Source: Bacillota bacterium (GTDB taxonomy: Bacteria > Bacillota > Clostridia > Saccharofermentanales > Fastidiosipilaceae). Taken from it: a DNA stretch of 8,811 nt. This document shows positions 1 to 5,932 of this stretch, piece after piece. A model generated the notes under the pieces. It saw only the letters and a program-made list of their open reading frames with translations, had not been told where the DNA came from and ran no database searches. The stretch lies in assembly GCA_023442635.1 (NCBI GenBank), contig JAEZYR010000030.1:1-8811 (forward strand), in the 5' to 3' direction. Each line of letters opens with the position of its first letter. Position 1 is the first letter of the stretch. The position numbers were made by a program, and so were the translations under genes.

Positions 1-458
1 GCTTCAAGCAGCGCTGCGAACGCTTGCGCCAGATTGCCTTGCAGATGAACGAAACATACGGTCAGCCTGTGGTGGAAGTCGCCATCAAATGGGAATACGC
101 CAACATGGAGAACATCTTGCGCCAGTATCCGATCGCAACTCGCCGCGCAGAAGCCGCTATGGAGGCTGCTGGGGTCAAAGTCCTGGCCTTGCCCATAAGA
201 GGTGGTACGGATGGAGCACAGCTGAGCTATCGCGGCCTACCTTGTCCTAACTTGTTTACAGGAGCGGCCAACGGTCATGGGCGTTTTGAGTATTTGGATC
301 TAGAAGGCTTCCAACGCTGCCAACTGACCCTGCTTGAGCTCGTCAAGCAATATGCCGAGCCTGTCTCAAGTGAGGAGGCCAAGCGTTTGCGAGAAGCCAG
401 AGAGCAGCTGAGCCAACGCACGCCGCAAGAAATTTGGAGCGAACTTTTTGAGGCTTGA
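1..458 (+). CDS. pepT: Peptidase T (tripeptide aminopeptidase), C-terminal part
   Basis: This is the 3' end of a gene that begins before the window; the frame is open from base 3. PepT is a cytoplasmic dinuclear-zinc M20 exopeptidase that removes the N-terminal residue from tripeptides. The segment PIRGGTDGAQLS followed by GLPCPNLFTG is close to diagnostic for PepT. The histidine of the next motif (NGHGRFEY, codon 276-278) aligns with the conserved C-terminal zinc-ligand histidine. The residue before it is Gly, where an aromatic residue is usual. After the normal family end near KQYAE the protein carries about 33 extra, highly charged residues ending in WSELFEA. Both the M20 zinc-site N-terminal half and the start codon lie outside the window. 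The next gene starts 113 bases downstream with no convincing terminator between, so read-through is possible. Confidence 0.95.
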   Translation, partial: FKQRCERLRQIALQMNETYGQPVVEVAIKWEYANMENILRQYPIATRRAEAAMEAAGVKVLALPIRGGTDGAQLSYRGLPCPNLFTGAANGHGRFEYLDLEGFQRCQLTLLELVKQYAEPVSSEEAKRLREAREQLSQRTPQEIWSELFEA

Positions 459-571
459 TTTCTGCAGATCCGAAGGCATTTTGGCCTAGGAAAAGTCTGA
501 GAAAATGGCCAGGAAAATTGGGATGAAGGCGACGGTGTTGGACGGTCGCTAGGCAGAAAGTAGGCGAGGCA

Positions 572-3388
572 GTGGCTAGGAGCGTTCATTCCCCATCTAC
601 TAAAAAAACAGAGAAAAAAGGCAAGGCAGAAAGCCAAGATAAGACGCTAACGAAAGAAAGCGCTGCAGGGTCAAATTCGGGGCAGGTGCAGCTTTATGCA
701 GCCGAAGCAGGGGAAGGTCGCCCCTTGCGGCAGGTGGCCTTGAATTTTGATTACGAAAAGCGCGTGTATCGCGTGGCGACATGTGGCTCGGCGGTCGACT
801 TGAGCCGCTTAGAGCACACCCTTGCGATCACGAAAGAAAGGATCCCCTACTTTCAATATCGCCGCTGCAGTGTGGAAGACCTGGCTCTCTCCAAGCAAAG
901 GAGAATCGGGCAGCTACGGCGGGCAGGCAGTCGACGTCAGGCCGAGTTGGAAGTCCTGTTCTCTGCCCTGCGAGAAAGACAGCTAGACTTGCTTGTGCTG
1001 CCAGCTGAGGACTTACTGACAGGCCTGGACCCCGATCTTGAGCTGGCGGCTGTCTTGCCACGCAAAGACGCTCGGGATGTGTTGGTGTTGCGGCAAGAGC
1101 AGGACTTTGCACACTTGCGCCCAGGGGCGAGAATTGCGGTTAGCTCGCGCCGCCAAGAAGTCCAGCTCTTTGCTTTGCGCCAGGGCGTGGTGGCCCAGCG
1201 CGTGGAGCAACCTTTGCTGGCAACCTTACAGGCGGTCCATAACCAAGAAGTGGAAGGCGCCATTGTCAAAGCGAGCGACTTGCTCTACACCGACCTCGAA
1301 AGCTACCGAAGCAAACTGCAATTCCGCCCTTTCCGCATTGATACCCTGACCCCAGCACCAGGCGCGGGCTTTACGGTTCTTTTGGCGCGGCGAAAGGACG
1401 AGGAACTGCTGAAGCTCTTCCACAAGCAAATGAACCACAAGATCAGCGCCCAGCTGCTCGAAGTTGAGCAACTAGCAGGGCAACAGCTGGGCTTTGCTTC
1501 TATTGGCGTGGATCCGCCAGCTGCAGCCTATGCGCAAGCGGTTGGCGATGGCATTGAGCTCTATGCCATGCACACAGGCAGTGAACAAGGACGCCCACAA
1601 CGCGTTGTGCAAGTGGTGGCCAAGTTGGACGAAGCTTGCCAGGCAGAGACCATCCGAGCTGCCATCCAGCGCCTACTCGGGCGTGTGGCTTTTGTGGGGG
1701 CAGGACCAGGGCACCCAGACCTCGTGAGCTACCGAGCGGTCAAGCTGCTCAAGCAGGCCGATGTGGTTCTCTATGATCCTGAAACGCTACCGTGCTTGCT
1801 TGCTTACGCCAACGGTCAGGCCCGCCGCTACCCAGTCGTCAGCTCTAGCCAAAAAAACAAGGCGGAAGTCTGGGGACAGGAGACAGACAGCATCTCCACA
1901 GGGGTTGAGCTCGTCGAGCGCTTGATTCAGGAGGCGCGAGCTGGTCACCAGGTCATCCGCTTAGTGCAGGGGGATCCCTTTTTCTACGATGAGGCGGCCG
2001 AAGAACTGCAGAGTCTAGAAGCTGCTGGCCTTCCTTTCGAAGTGGTGCCTGGTGTGCCAGCTGGTCTAGCCGCTGCGAGTTATGCAGGCCTCCCTTTGGG
2101 TTCGCTTGAGAGTCAGGGAGAAGTTCATATATTGGATGCGGCGGCTCCTTTGCGAGAAATTTCGCCCGAAACTTGCTATCGCCGTTGGGCCGAACTGCCA
2201 GGCGTTTTGGTGATCATCGATGCAGCTGAGCATTTGGGGGATCTTGTGGCCGGCCTGATGACCGCTGGCAAGGCAGGGCGCAGCCAAGTCACGCTTATTC
2301 AAGCCGCGAGCACCACGCGCCAAAGCATCTTGCGTTGTACGCTGGCCGAAGTTGTTCGACTGGCACAGCAACAGCAGATTACAGCCCCAGCCACTTTGGT
2401 TTTGGGCGCGACGCGAGAAGGGGCGGAACGTCTGCACTGGTGGCCAGGCTGCGGCTTGCTCGCGGGTCAAAGTGTCGCGCTTCTGGGCGTTCGCTCACAC
2501 CTCAGCCGAGAAGGCGAAGGCGCAGGAAGAGCGAGCGGCACAGGGCTGGCTGAAAGCAGGCAGGCTCAGCCGTGGTCAGATGCCCGTGTGCTGAGTCGAA
2601 GGGGAGAAGGGGATCCCGAAGACGCTTTGACGGATCTTTTGCAAATGCAAGGTGCGACGGTCTACAGCCTTGAACTCTTGGCTGTAAGCAGCCAGCAAAG
2701 TCAGGAAATACACCTTGATGACATCTTGTCGCGCTATTTAGGGCGAGAGCGCGAGGGCGGACGCCGACAAGAAAAGGGGCAGGCCTGGCTGGTCTTCTAC
2801 CAGCCCCAAGCTGTTGACGCTATGGTGCTATCGATCAAAAGGCAGGGACTAGACTTGCGGCGACTTTCGCGCTGCCACCTCGCTGCCGCCAATCAGGAAG
2901 TGATGGAGCGCTTGCGATCTTGGGGTCTCAATGCTGATTTTGGTGGAGGTGGGCGTAGCCTTGAGCAGTTCTGCGAACAGCTGACCGCCCGTTTGCGCAA
3001 AGAGGATCAGGTCTTGGCTCTGCGCGGCCCCCTGGTCGAACCCATCTTGCCCGTTCTTTTGCAACTGGCAGGTATTGCCTACGAAGAAGTCTTGGCCTAC
3101 GAGCTCTACAGTCTGGAGCAAAATCAACAAATTCTGCTGCAACAGCTGAGCGACTTGGATGCGCTCATCTTCAAAGACGCAGCCAGCGTTTGGGCTTTTG
3201 TGGAAGCCGCCGCTTCGGCAGGTTACCGCGCGAGCGAACTCAGACGCATGGGATTGACTTGTTATGCCATGACGGATTCTTGCTACGAGGCCTGTTTGCA
3301 GTCAGAACTGCCGATGGTGGGCAGGCCAGGTGCCTGGAGCGCCCAGGCTGTGGTTCGGCAACTAGGCCAGCAAGCAGCCAAAAATTAG
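572..3388 (+). CDS. Degenerate HemC-SUMT(CobA)-HemD three-domain fusion protein
   Basis: Three tetrapyrrole-enzyme domains follow one another. Residues ~64-365 are HemC-like, with YRVATCGSA, LPRKDARDVLV and SSRRQ aligning to GTRGSA, EREDPRDAFV and SSLRRQ. Residues ~370-613 are a SUMT-like methyltransferase, with VGAGPGHPDL at 375-384, QGDPFFYD at 466-473 and PGVPAGLAAASYAGLPL at 493-509. Residues ~628-935 are HemD-like. Normally these make hydroxymethylbilane, uroporphyrinogen III and precorrin-2. Here the HemC cofactor cysteine is replaced (GQQ at 303-305), K of HSMKDVP is E146 while its Asp remains (D147), and the LRGNVxTRL loop is lost (210-219). SUMT GGDP is QGDP without the following Gly-Arg, and both HemD FTS motifs are altered (FYQ 742-744, FKD 867-869). 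A novel function or inactive enzymes are both possible. Residues 1-60 are Lys/Ser-rich linker. The GTG start is uncertain: no good Shine-Dalgarno site precedes it. Confidence 0.85.
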   Translation: MARSVHSPSTKKTEKKGKAESQDKTLTKESAAGSNSGQVQLYAAEAGEGRPLRQVALNFDYEKRVYRVATCGSAVDLSRLEHTLAITKERIPYFQYRRCSVEDLALSKQRRIGQLRRAGSRRQAELEVLFSALRERQLDLLVLPAEDLLTGLDPDLELAAVLPRKDARDVLVLRQEQDFAHLRPGARIAVSSRRQEVQLFALRQGVVAQRVEQPLLATLQAVHNQEVEGAIVKASDLLYTDLESYRSKLQFRPFRIDTLTPAPGAGFTVLLARRKDEELLKLFHKQMNHKISAQLLEVEQLAGQQLGFASIGVDPPAAAYAQAVGDGIELYAMHTGSEQGRPQRVVQVVAKLDEACQAETIRAAIQRLLGRVAFVGAGPGHPDLVSYRAVKLLKQADVVLYDPETLPCLLAYANGQARRYPVVSSSQKNKAEVWGQETDSISTGVELVERLIQEARAGHQVIRLVQGDPFFYDEAAEELQSLEAAGLPFEVVPGVPAGLAAASYAGLPLGSLESQGEVHILDAAAPLREISPETCYRRWAELPGVLVIIDAAEHLGDLVAGLMTAGKAGRSQVTLIQAASTTRQSILRCTLAEVVRLAQQQQITAPATLVLGATREGAERLHWWPGCGLLAGQSVALLGVRSHLSREGEGAGRASGTGLAESRQAQPWSDARVLSRRGEGDPEDALTDLLQMQGATVYSLELLAVSSQQSQEIHLDDILSRYLGREREGGRRQEKGQAWLVFYQPQAVDAMVLSIKRQGLDLRRLSRCHLAAANQEVMERLRSWGLNADFGGGGRSLEQFCEQLTARLRKEDQVLALRGPLVEPILPVLLQLAGIAYEEVLAYELYSLEQNQQILLQQLSDLDALIFKDAASVWAFVEAAASAGYRASELRRMGLTCYAMTDSCYEACLQSELPMVGRPGAWSAQAVVRQLGQQAAKN

Positions 3389-3390
3389 GC

Positions 3391-3439
3391 CGAGCTGCGA
3401 ATTGACGAGAGCTGCGAATTGACGAGAGCTGCGGCATGA
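3391..3439. repeat. Short tandem repeat, about 17-bp unit, almost 3 copies
   Basis: Three adjoining units end in GAATTGA, GAATTGA and GGCATGA. The first is 15 bases (3391-3405), the second 17 (CGAGAGCTGCGAATTGA, 3406-3422), and the third 17 with changes near its end (3423-3439). They fill nearly the whole gap between the stop codons of two convergent genes. There is no clear U-tailed hairpin here, so the terminator of the upstream fusion gene is not obvious. Confidence 0.85.
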
Positions 3440-3450
3440 CGAAGTAAGGG

Positions 3451-4209
3451 CTAGCGTTTGGATTCAGGATCCGCGAAAGCTTGCGGCTGAGTGAGGCGCA
3501 CAAAAGCACCTCCACCCTGTGCCGTGTAGAACCAGCAGTCTAGGGAAAATTCACGCGCTTGGCCGTGGTCGAGGACGAGCAGCTGAGCCTGACTCATGTC
3601 GGCGTTTGGACGGATGCCCACGACGGTGACCCAATGTTGGCCTTGAATTTCGCGGACTTGCCCACGCGTATAGAGCAGCATGGCGAGGGGGAGATCCTGA
3701 GCCAGACCTAGCTGAATGAATTGCACGAGACGCCGAAAGCGCCGACGGTGGCGGCGCTGCCAAGGATAGATGCCAAAAATATCAGTCTTGAAGCCCACAC
3801 CATGACGGCGGGCAAAAAAGGCTATTTCGGTGGCAAAGCGTTGTGGGCGAAAAAGGCCGATAAGGCTAGGTCGCAGTTGCCGCCACAGCATCTGCATAAA
3901 ATGCAAATAACCAGCTTGTGCGAACACGTGCTCATCTTGAATGTTGTACTGAGCCCGACTCGCTTCAAGATAAGGTGGATAAAGGGAAACAAAGCCTGGG
4001 CGGTGAGCAAGGTAGGCCAGCATATTAGCGGCTGTTGTCGGGCCGCAGCCACGCTGCCGCTGATAGGCAGAAGGATACCAAGCCTGGCGTCCGCCGAACA
4101 GAATGCGCCCATCGAGGTCGCGAGTACGAAAATGATCGAGATGGGTGAGCAGTCTTTCTTGCTGCTTATCGCTTTCAAAGGCTAGAGCATGGTAGCGCTT
4201 GCGAAACAT
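3451..4209 (-). CDS. Papain-like (C39-like) cysteine peptidase family protein
   Basis: A 252-residue protein with the layout of a papain-fold C39-like peptidase. The nucleophile motif is RGCGPTTAANML (Cys55, with Gln50/Gln52 upstream as oxyanion-hole candidates). The His motif is GQHWVTVVGI (His192) and the third member is probably Asp214 in LVLDHG. There is no signal peptide and no membrane segment, so it should be cytoplasmic. It also lacks the ABC-transporter domains that C39 bacteriocin-leader peptidases carry, so it is a stand-alone enzyme of unknown substrate. Residues 150-160 are strongly basic (WQRRHRRRFRR), possibly a nucleic-acid or acidic-partner contact. The ATG is set by AAGGAGG at 4218-4224 (minus strand, 8-base spacing). 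The gene converges on the fusion gene and diverges from the YtxH-like gene. Its leader can fold in two competing ways (4213-4293). Family placement is by motif only; the exact role is unknown. Confidence 0.7.
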   Translation of the reverse strand: MFRKRYHALAFESDKQQERLLTHLDHFRTRDLDGRILFGGRQAWYPSAYQRQRGCGPTTAANMLAYLAHRPGFVSLYPPYLEASRAQYNIQDEHVFAQAGYLHFMQMLWRQLRPSLIGLFRPQRFATEIAFFARRHGVGFKTDIFGIYPWQRRHRRRFRRLVQFIQLGLAQDLPLAMLLYTRGQVREIQGQHWVTVVGIRPNADMSQAQLLVLDHGQAREFSLDCWFYTAQGGGAFVRLTQPQAFADPESKR

Positions 4210-4212
4210 ACA

Positions 4213-4293
4213 GTCAGCCTCCTTGGCTTGGACTCGGGCTTGTGTCGCTTATTTTAGGCTGACAAAGGCAAAGCCTGTCAAGCCAAATAAGCG
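4213..4293 (-). promoter_or_regulatory. Structured 5' leader with alternative pairings at the ribosome binding site
   Basis: Bases 4246-4293 form a long hairpin: CGCTTATTT/AAATAAGCG (9 bp), then GGCT/AGCC, GACA/TGTC and GGC/GCC, with small bulges and an AAA loop. Two further perfect 8-bp inverted repeats link the hairpin arms to the initiation region of the minus-strand gene. TTGGCTTG at 4223-4230 pairs with CAAGCCAA at 4279-4286, and GTCAGCCT at 4213-4220 pairs with AGGCTGAC at 4256-4263. The second group overlaps the Shine-Dalgarno site (4218-4224). The leader could therefore switch between an SD-free and an SD-covered state. The repeats are seen directly; the switch is inference. Confidence 0.45.
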
Positions 4294-4385
4294 CAGGCCT
4301 AAACGACCCCTTAATATGCAGGCTTTTACGGCCTCTTAGATGCGTTCTCAGAGTGAGCAGGAGTGGACAGGTGCAAAGCCAATTT

Positions 4386-4400
4386 GTTTGAGTATCAAAC
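4386..4400. promoter_or_regulatory. Perfect inverted repeat, possible operator
   Basis: GTTTGA-GTA-TCAAAC is a perfect 6-bp inverted repeat with a 3-base spacer, in the divergent gap. Its size and symmetry fit a dimeric repressor site that could serve either gene. No regulator is identified in the window, so the role is inferred. Confidence 0.35.
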
Positions 4401-4411
4401 GAAATCATTCA

Positions 4412-4467
4412 TTTTTTGGCCATTTTTTCATTTCAAAATCAAAAAAGATGTAAATGAAACGCCAAAA
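4412..4467. repeat. Imperfect AT-rich inverted repeat
   Basis: TTTTGGC near 4414-4420 and TTTCATTT-like sequence near 4426-4433 are mirrored by AAATGAAACGCCAAAA at 4452-4467, leaving a purine-rich loop. It lies just upstream of the predicted -10 of the YtxH-like gene. It may be a transcript structure, a protein site, or a terminator remnant of a lost gene. Confidence 0.3.
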
Positions 4468-4485
4468 GTGAGAAAAAACGTTAAA

Positions 4486-4511
4486 ATGAAGGAGCTTGCA
4501 TGAAAGCTTAG
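4486..4511 (+). other. Two overlapping miniature leader ORFs
   Basis: ATG at 4486 encodes MKELA and stops at 4501-4503. A second ATG at 4500, overlapping that stop as ATGA, encodes MKA and stops at 4509-4511. The second start has AAGGAG at 4489-4494, 5 bases ahead. Such short translatable units in a leader can tune downstream expression, but they may be chance. Confidence 0.25.
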
Positions 4512-4601
4512 GGATGACCTAGCGCGAGCTCTATTTTCTGGGTTGAGTAACTTGGCCTAGAAGAGATGATTAGTTTAGGAATATTAACAGGAGGAACTTT
4601 T

Positions 4602-5171
4602 ATGCTGATCGATGAGATTATTGGTGCATTTACAGGACAGAATAGACGGGATCGTCACCGCCAGGTCACGTTGGCTGCTATTTGCGGCGCGGTAGGCGGC
4701 AGCTTGGCCGCTTTGCTCTTGGCTCCTCAGTCTGGTGCCAAAACGCGCAAGGACATCGCAGATGTCTCCGTTAAGGGCGCTCGCGCTGTCAGAGACTTCT
4801 CAGTCGATACGGCCGAAAAGGTTCGTGAGTTTTCTTCTGAAGCTGCAGAGAAAGTCCGTGATGGTGCAGAGCAGGTCGGCGAAGAGCTGAGCCGCCGTTA
4901 TCACAAATTCCGCAGTTCAGCTGCCCAGGTCGCCCACAAGGCCGCTGACGCCATTGACGATGTGGCTGAGGATGCTGGCCGTGAGGCTCGCGAGGCAGGC
5001 CGCAAGCTGCGCCGCAGTGCTCGCAACCTGAAAGACTCAGGCGAAGAGTGGGTAGATGAGGCTGACGAGAAGCTCGAAGAAGTTAAGAGCAAGGCCAAAG
5101 AGATTCTTGAACCTGCCAAAGAAGGTGTCAAAGAGTCTGTCGAGCGCGCCAAAGAAGAAATCAAGAAATAA
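4602..5171 (+). CDS. YtxH-like membrane-anchored helical stress protein
   Basis: A 189-residue protein. After a charged N-terminus, residues 22-41 form a Gly/Ala-rich membrane segment (VTLAAICGAVGGSLAALLLA) followed by PQSGAKTRKDI, the hallmark of YtxH-family (Pfam YtxH) proteins. The rest is a long, highly charged Ala/Glu/Lys helix predicted to face the cytoplasm. It begins with three 11-residue units, residues 62-72, 73-83 and 84-94, each resembling xVRxFSxxxAE, like the 11-mer repeats of LEA group 3 or apolipoprotein helices. YtxH in Bacillus belongs to a general-stress operon; its molecular role is poorly known. I chose ATG 4602 because AGGAGG lies at 4589-4594 with 7-base spacing. The in-frame ATG at 4566 has no such site and would add 12 residues. 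A terminator at 5186-5221 ends the unit. Confidence 0.85.
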   Translation: MLIDEIIGAFTGQNRRDRHRQVTLAAICGAVGGSLAALLLAPQSGAKTRKDIADVSVKGARAVRDFSVDTAEKVREFSSEAAEKVRDGAEQVGEELSRRYHKFRSSAAQVAHKAADAIDDVAEDAGREAREAGRKLRRSARNLKDSGEEWVDEADEKLEEVKSKAKEILEPAKEGVKESVERAKEEIKK

Positions 5172-5185
5172 GATTGATGACTCAG

Positions 5186-5221
5186 GAAGCCGCGCCTGAA
5201 CGGGGGCGGCTTCTGTTTCGT
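5186..5221 (+). terminator. Rho-independent-type terminator after the YtxH-like gene
   Basis: GAAGCCGC at 5186-5193 pairs perfectly with GCGGCTTC at 5206-5213, and the stem can extend inward past one mismatch. It starts 14 bases after the stop codon and is followed by a modest T-rich run (TGTTTCGT). Confidence 0.7.
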
Positions 5222-5309
5222 CCCTTGCACGATAGGGCGCGACAGGTCGCCAATATGTTATCTACAGCTGAGCTGGATGAGCTAGCTTGGTTGAGAGAAA
5301 GGAAGAATT

Positions 5310-5804
5310 ATGCCCTATTCTTACCCTCTATTTGCAGAATTAGTGTTTAACCTCAGAGACCTCTGGACTGCTCTGTTGAGTTTGGCAGGCATTGCCCTCA
5401 TGATTACGGTCATTGTTTTCGTGGCTCGCCTGATCGGTACGCTCACACGCGTCAACCGCCTTGTTGAGGAAATTACCCCCTCCGTCAAAGAAACGGTGGA
5501 TAAGTTGCCCGCCACGATGGAAAATGTCTCGATCATCAGCGGCAACGTGGTCGACTTGACCGACGATCTTACGACACAGATCCCTGAGATTGTCGATGAT
5601 GTGACCGACATTACAGATACGGCCAAGACCGTCGTAGCAGGTCTTGGTGGCACGGTCAACGAAGCGAGCGACTTGCTGACGGGTGTCATCCAGTTCTTCC
5701 ACAGAGGTGGACGTAACCAGAGTACAGCAGCTGTCGTGGGTGATGTTTTGCGCCAGGCTCGCCGCGTTACGAAAACCGTCAAAAAACACGTCCATCGCCG
5801 CTGA
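5310..5804 (+). CDS. DUF948 (YtxG-like) membrane-anchored coiled-coil protein
   Basis: A 164-residue protein. Residues ~19-43 form one strong membrane segment (WTALLSLAGIALMITVIVFV and onward). They are followed by a hydrophilic helical stretch with regular hydrophobic spacing (VNRLVEEITPSVKETVDKL, ISGNVVDLTDDL, EIVDDVTDITDTAKTV), the pattern of DUF948 proteins. The C-terminus is strongly basic (RQARRVTKTVKKHVHRR), suited to lying at the membrane or on nucleic acid. ATG is supported by AAAGGA at 5298-5303, 6 bases ahead. DUF948 and YtxH proteins sit together as ytxG/ytxH in Bacillus subtilis. Here the order is reversed and a terminator separates them, so they are probably independent units with related jobs. 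The exact function is unknown. Family call rests on topology, repeat pattern and neighbour. Confidence 0.7.
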   Translation: MPYSYPLFAELVFNLRDLWTALLSLAGIALMITVIVFVARLIGTLTRVNRLVEEITPSVKETVDKLPATMENVSIISGNVVDLTDDLTTQIPEIVDDVTDITDTAKTVVAGLGGTVNEASDLLTGVIQFFHRGGRNQSTAAVVGDVLRQARRVTKTVKKHVHRR

Positions 5805-5832
5805 ACTGAGGCTTAGGGCGTTTGCTCTTTGG

Positions 5833-5849
5833 CCTGCCACAGTTGCAGG
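5833..5849 (+). terminator. Small hairpin downstream of the DUF948 gene
   Basis: CCTGC (5833-5837) and GCAGG (5845-5849) pair around a 7-base loop and are followed by ACTTTAAGT. The stem is short and the tail poor, so this is only a weak terminator candidate. Confidence 0.25.
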
Positions 5850-5873
5850 ACTTTAAGTCAATACAATCAAAGC

Positions 5874-5906
5874 AAAAGAGGTTGGACCGCCTGTCTGGCC
5901 TCTTTT
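5874..5906. terminator. U-tailed hairpin before the aldolase gene (terminator or attenuator)
   Basis: AAAAGAGG (5874-5881) pairs perfectly with CCTCTTTT (5899-5906). The A-run and T-run at the stem base give a bidirectional-looking terminator. It ends 9 bases before the aldolase Shine-Dalgarno site (5916-5921). It either ends the DUF948 transcript or attenuates entry into the aldolase gene. A TACAAT at 5862-5867 could be a -10 just upstream, but no matching -35 is visible. Confidence 0.6.
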
Positions 5907-5932
5907 CTGGACTTTAGGAGGCAATAGCTCAT

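Larger units (their letters stand above)
4210..4601. other. Divergent AT-rich intergenic region
   Basis: This 392-base gap separates the starts of the cysteine peptidase (minus) and the YtxH-like gene (plus). From left to right it holds the peptidase leader structure (to 4293), then roughly 90 bases without visible features. After these come a perfect 6+6 inverted repeat at 4386-4400, an imperfect AT-rich inverted repeat at 4412-4467, a TAAAAT -10-like hexamer at 4482-4487 without a good -35, and two miniature ORFs at 4486-4511. No credible longer protein-coding gene lies in it. Confidence 0.6.

Noticed and set aside
529..549. GCGAC/GTCGC hairpin between pepT and the fusion gene
   Set aside because: Only a 5-bp stem with an 11-base loop and no U tail, so it is not supported as a terminator.
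937..1471. Several long minus-strand ORFs across the HemC-like domain
   Set aside because: They are antisense shadows of GC-rich codons; the sense frame carries the HemC homology and continues for 938 codons.
3721..4185. 154-codon plus-strand ORF opposite the cysteine peptidase
   Set aside because: No homology pattern and no start signal; the minus frame has the catalytic motifs and a strong Shine-Dalgarno site.
4214..4408. 64-codon minus-strand ORF upstream of the cysteine peptidase
   Set aside because: No ribosome binding site, no family likeness, and it runs through the leader hairpin and the palindrome.
4566..4601. Earlier in-frame ATG that would lengthen the YtxH-like protein by 12 residues
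   Set aside because: It has no Shine-Dalgarno site, while ATG 4602 has AGGAGG 7 bases ahead; the extra sequence contains that site itself.
5321..5840. Two minus-strand ORFs (153 and 166 codons) over the DUF948 gene
   Set aside because: Antisense shadows without start signals; the plus frame has a membrane segment, coiled coil and SD site.
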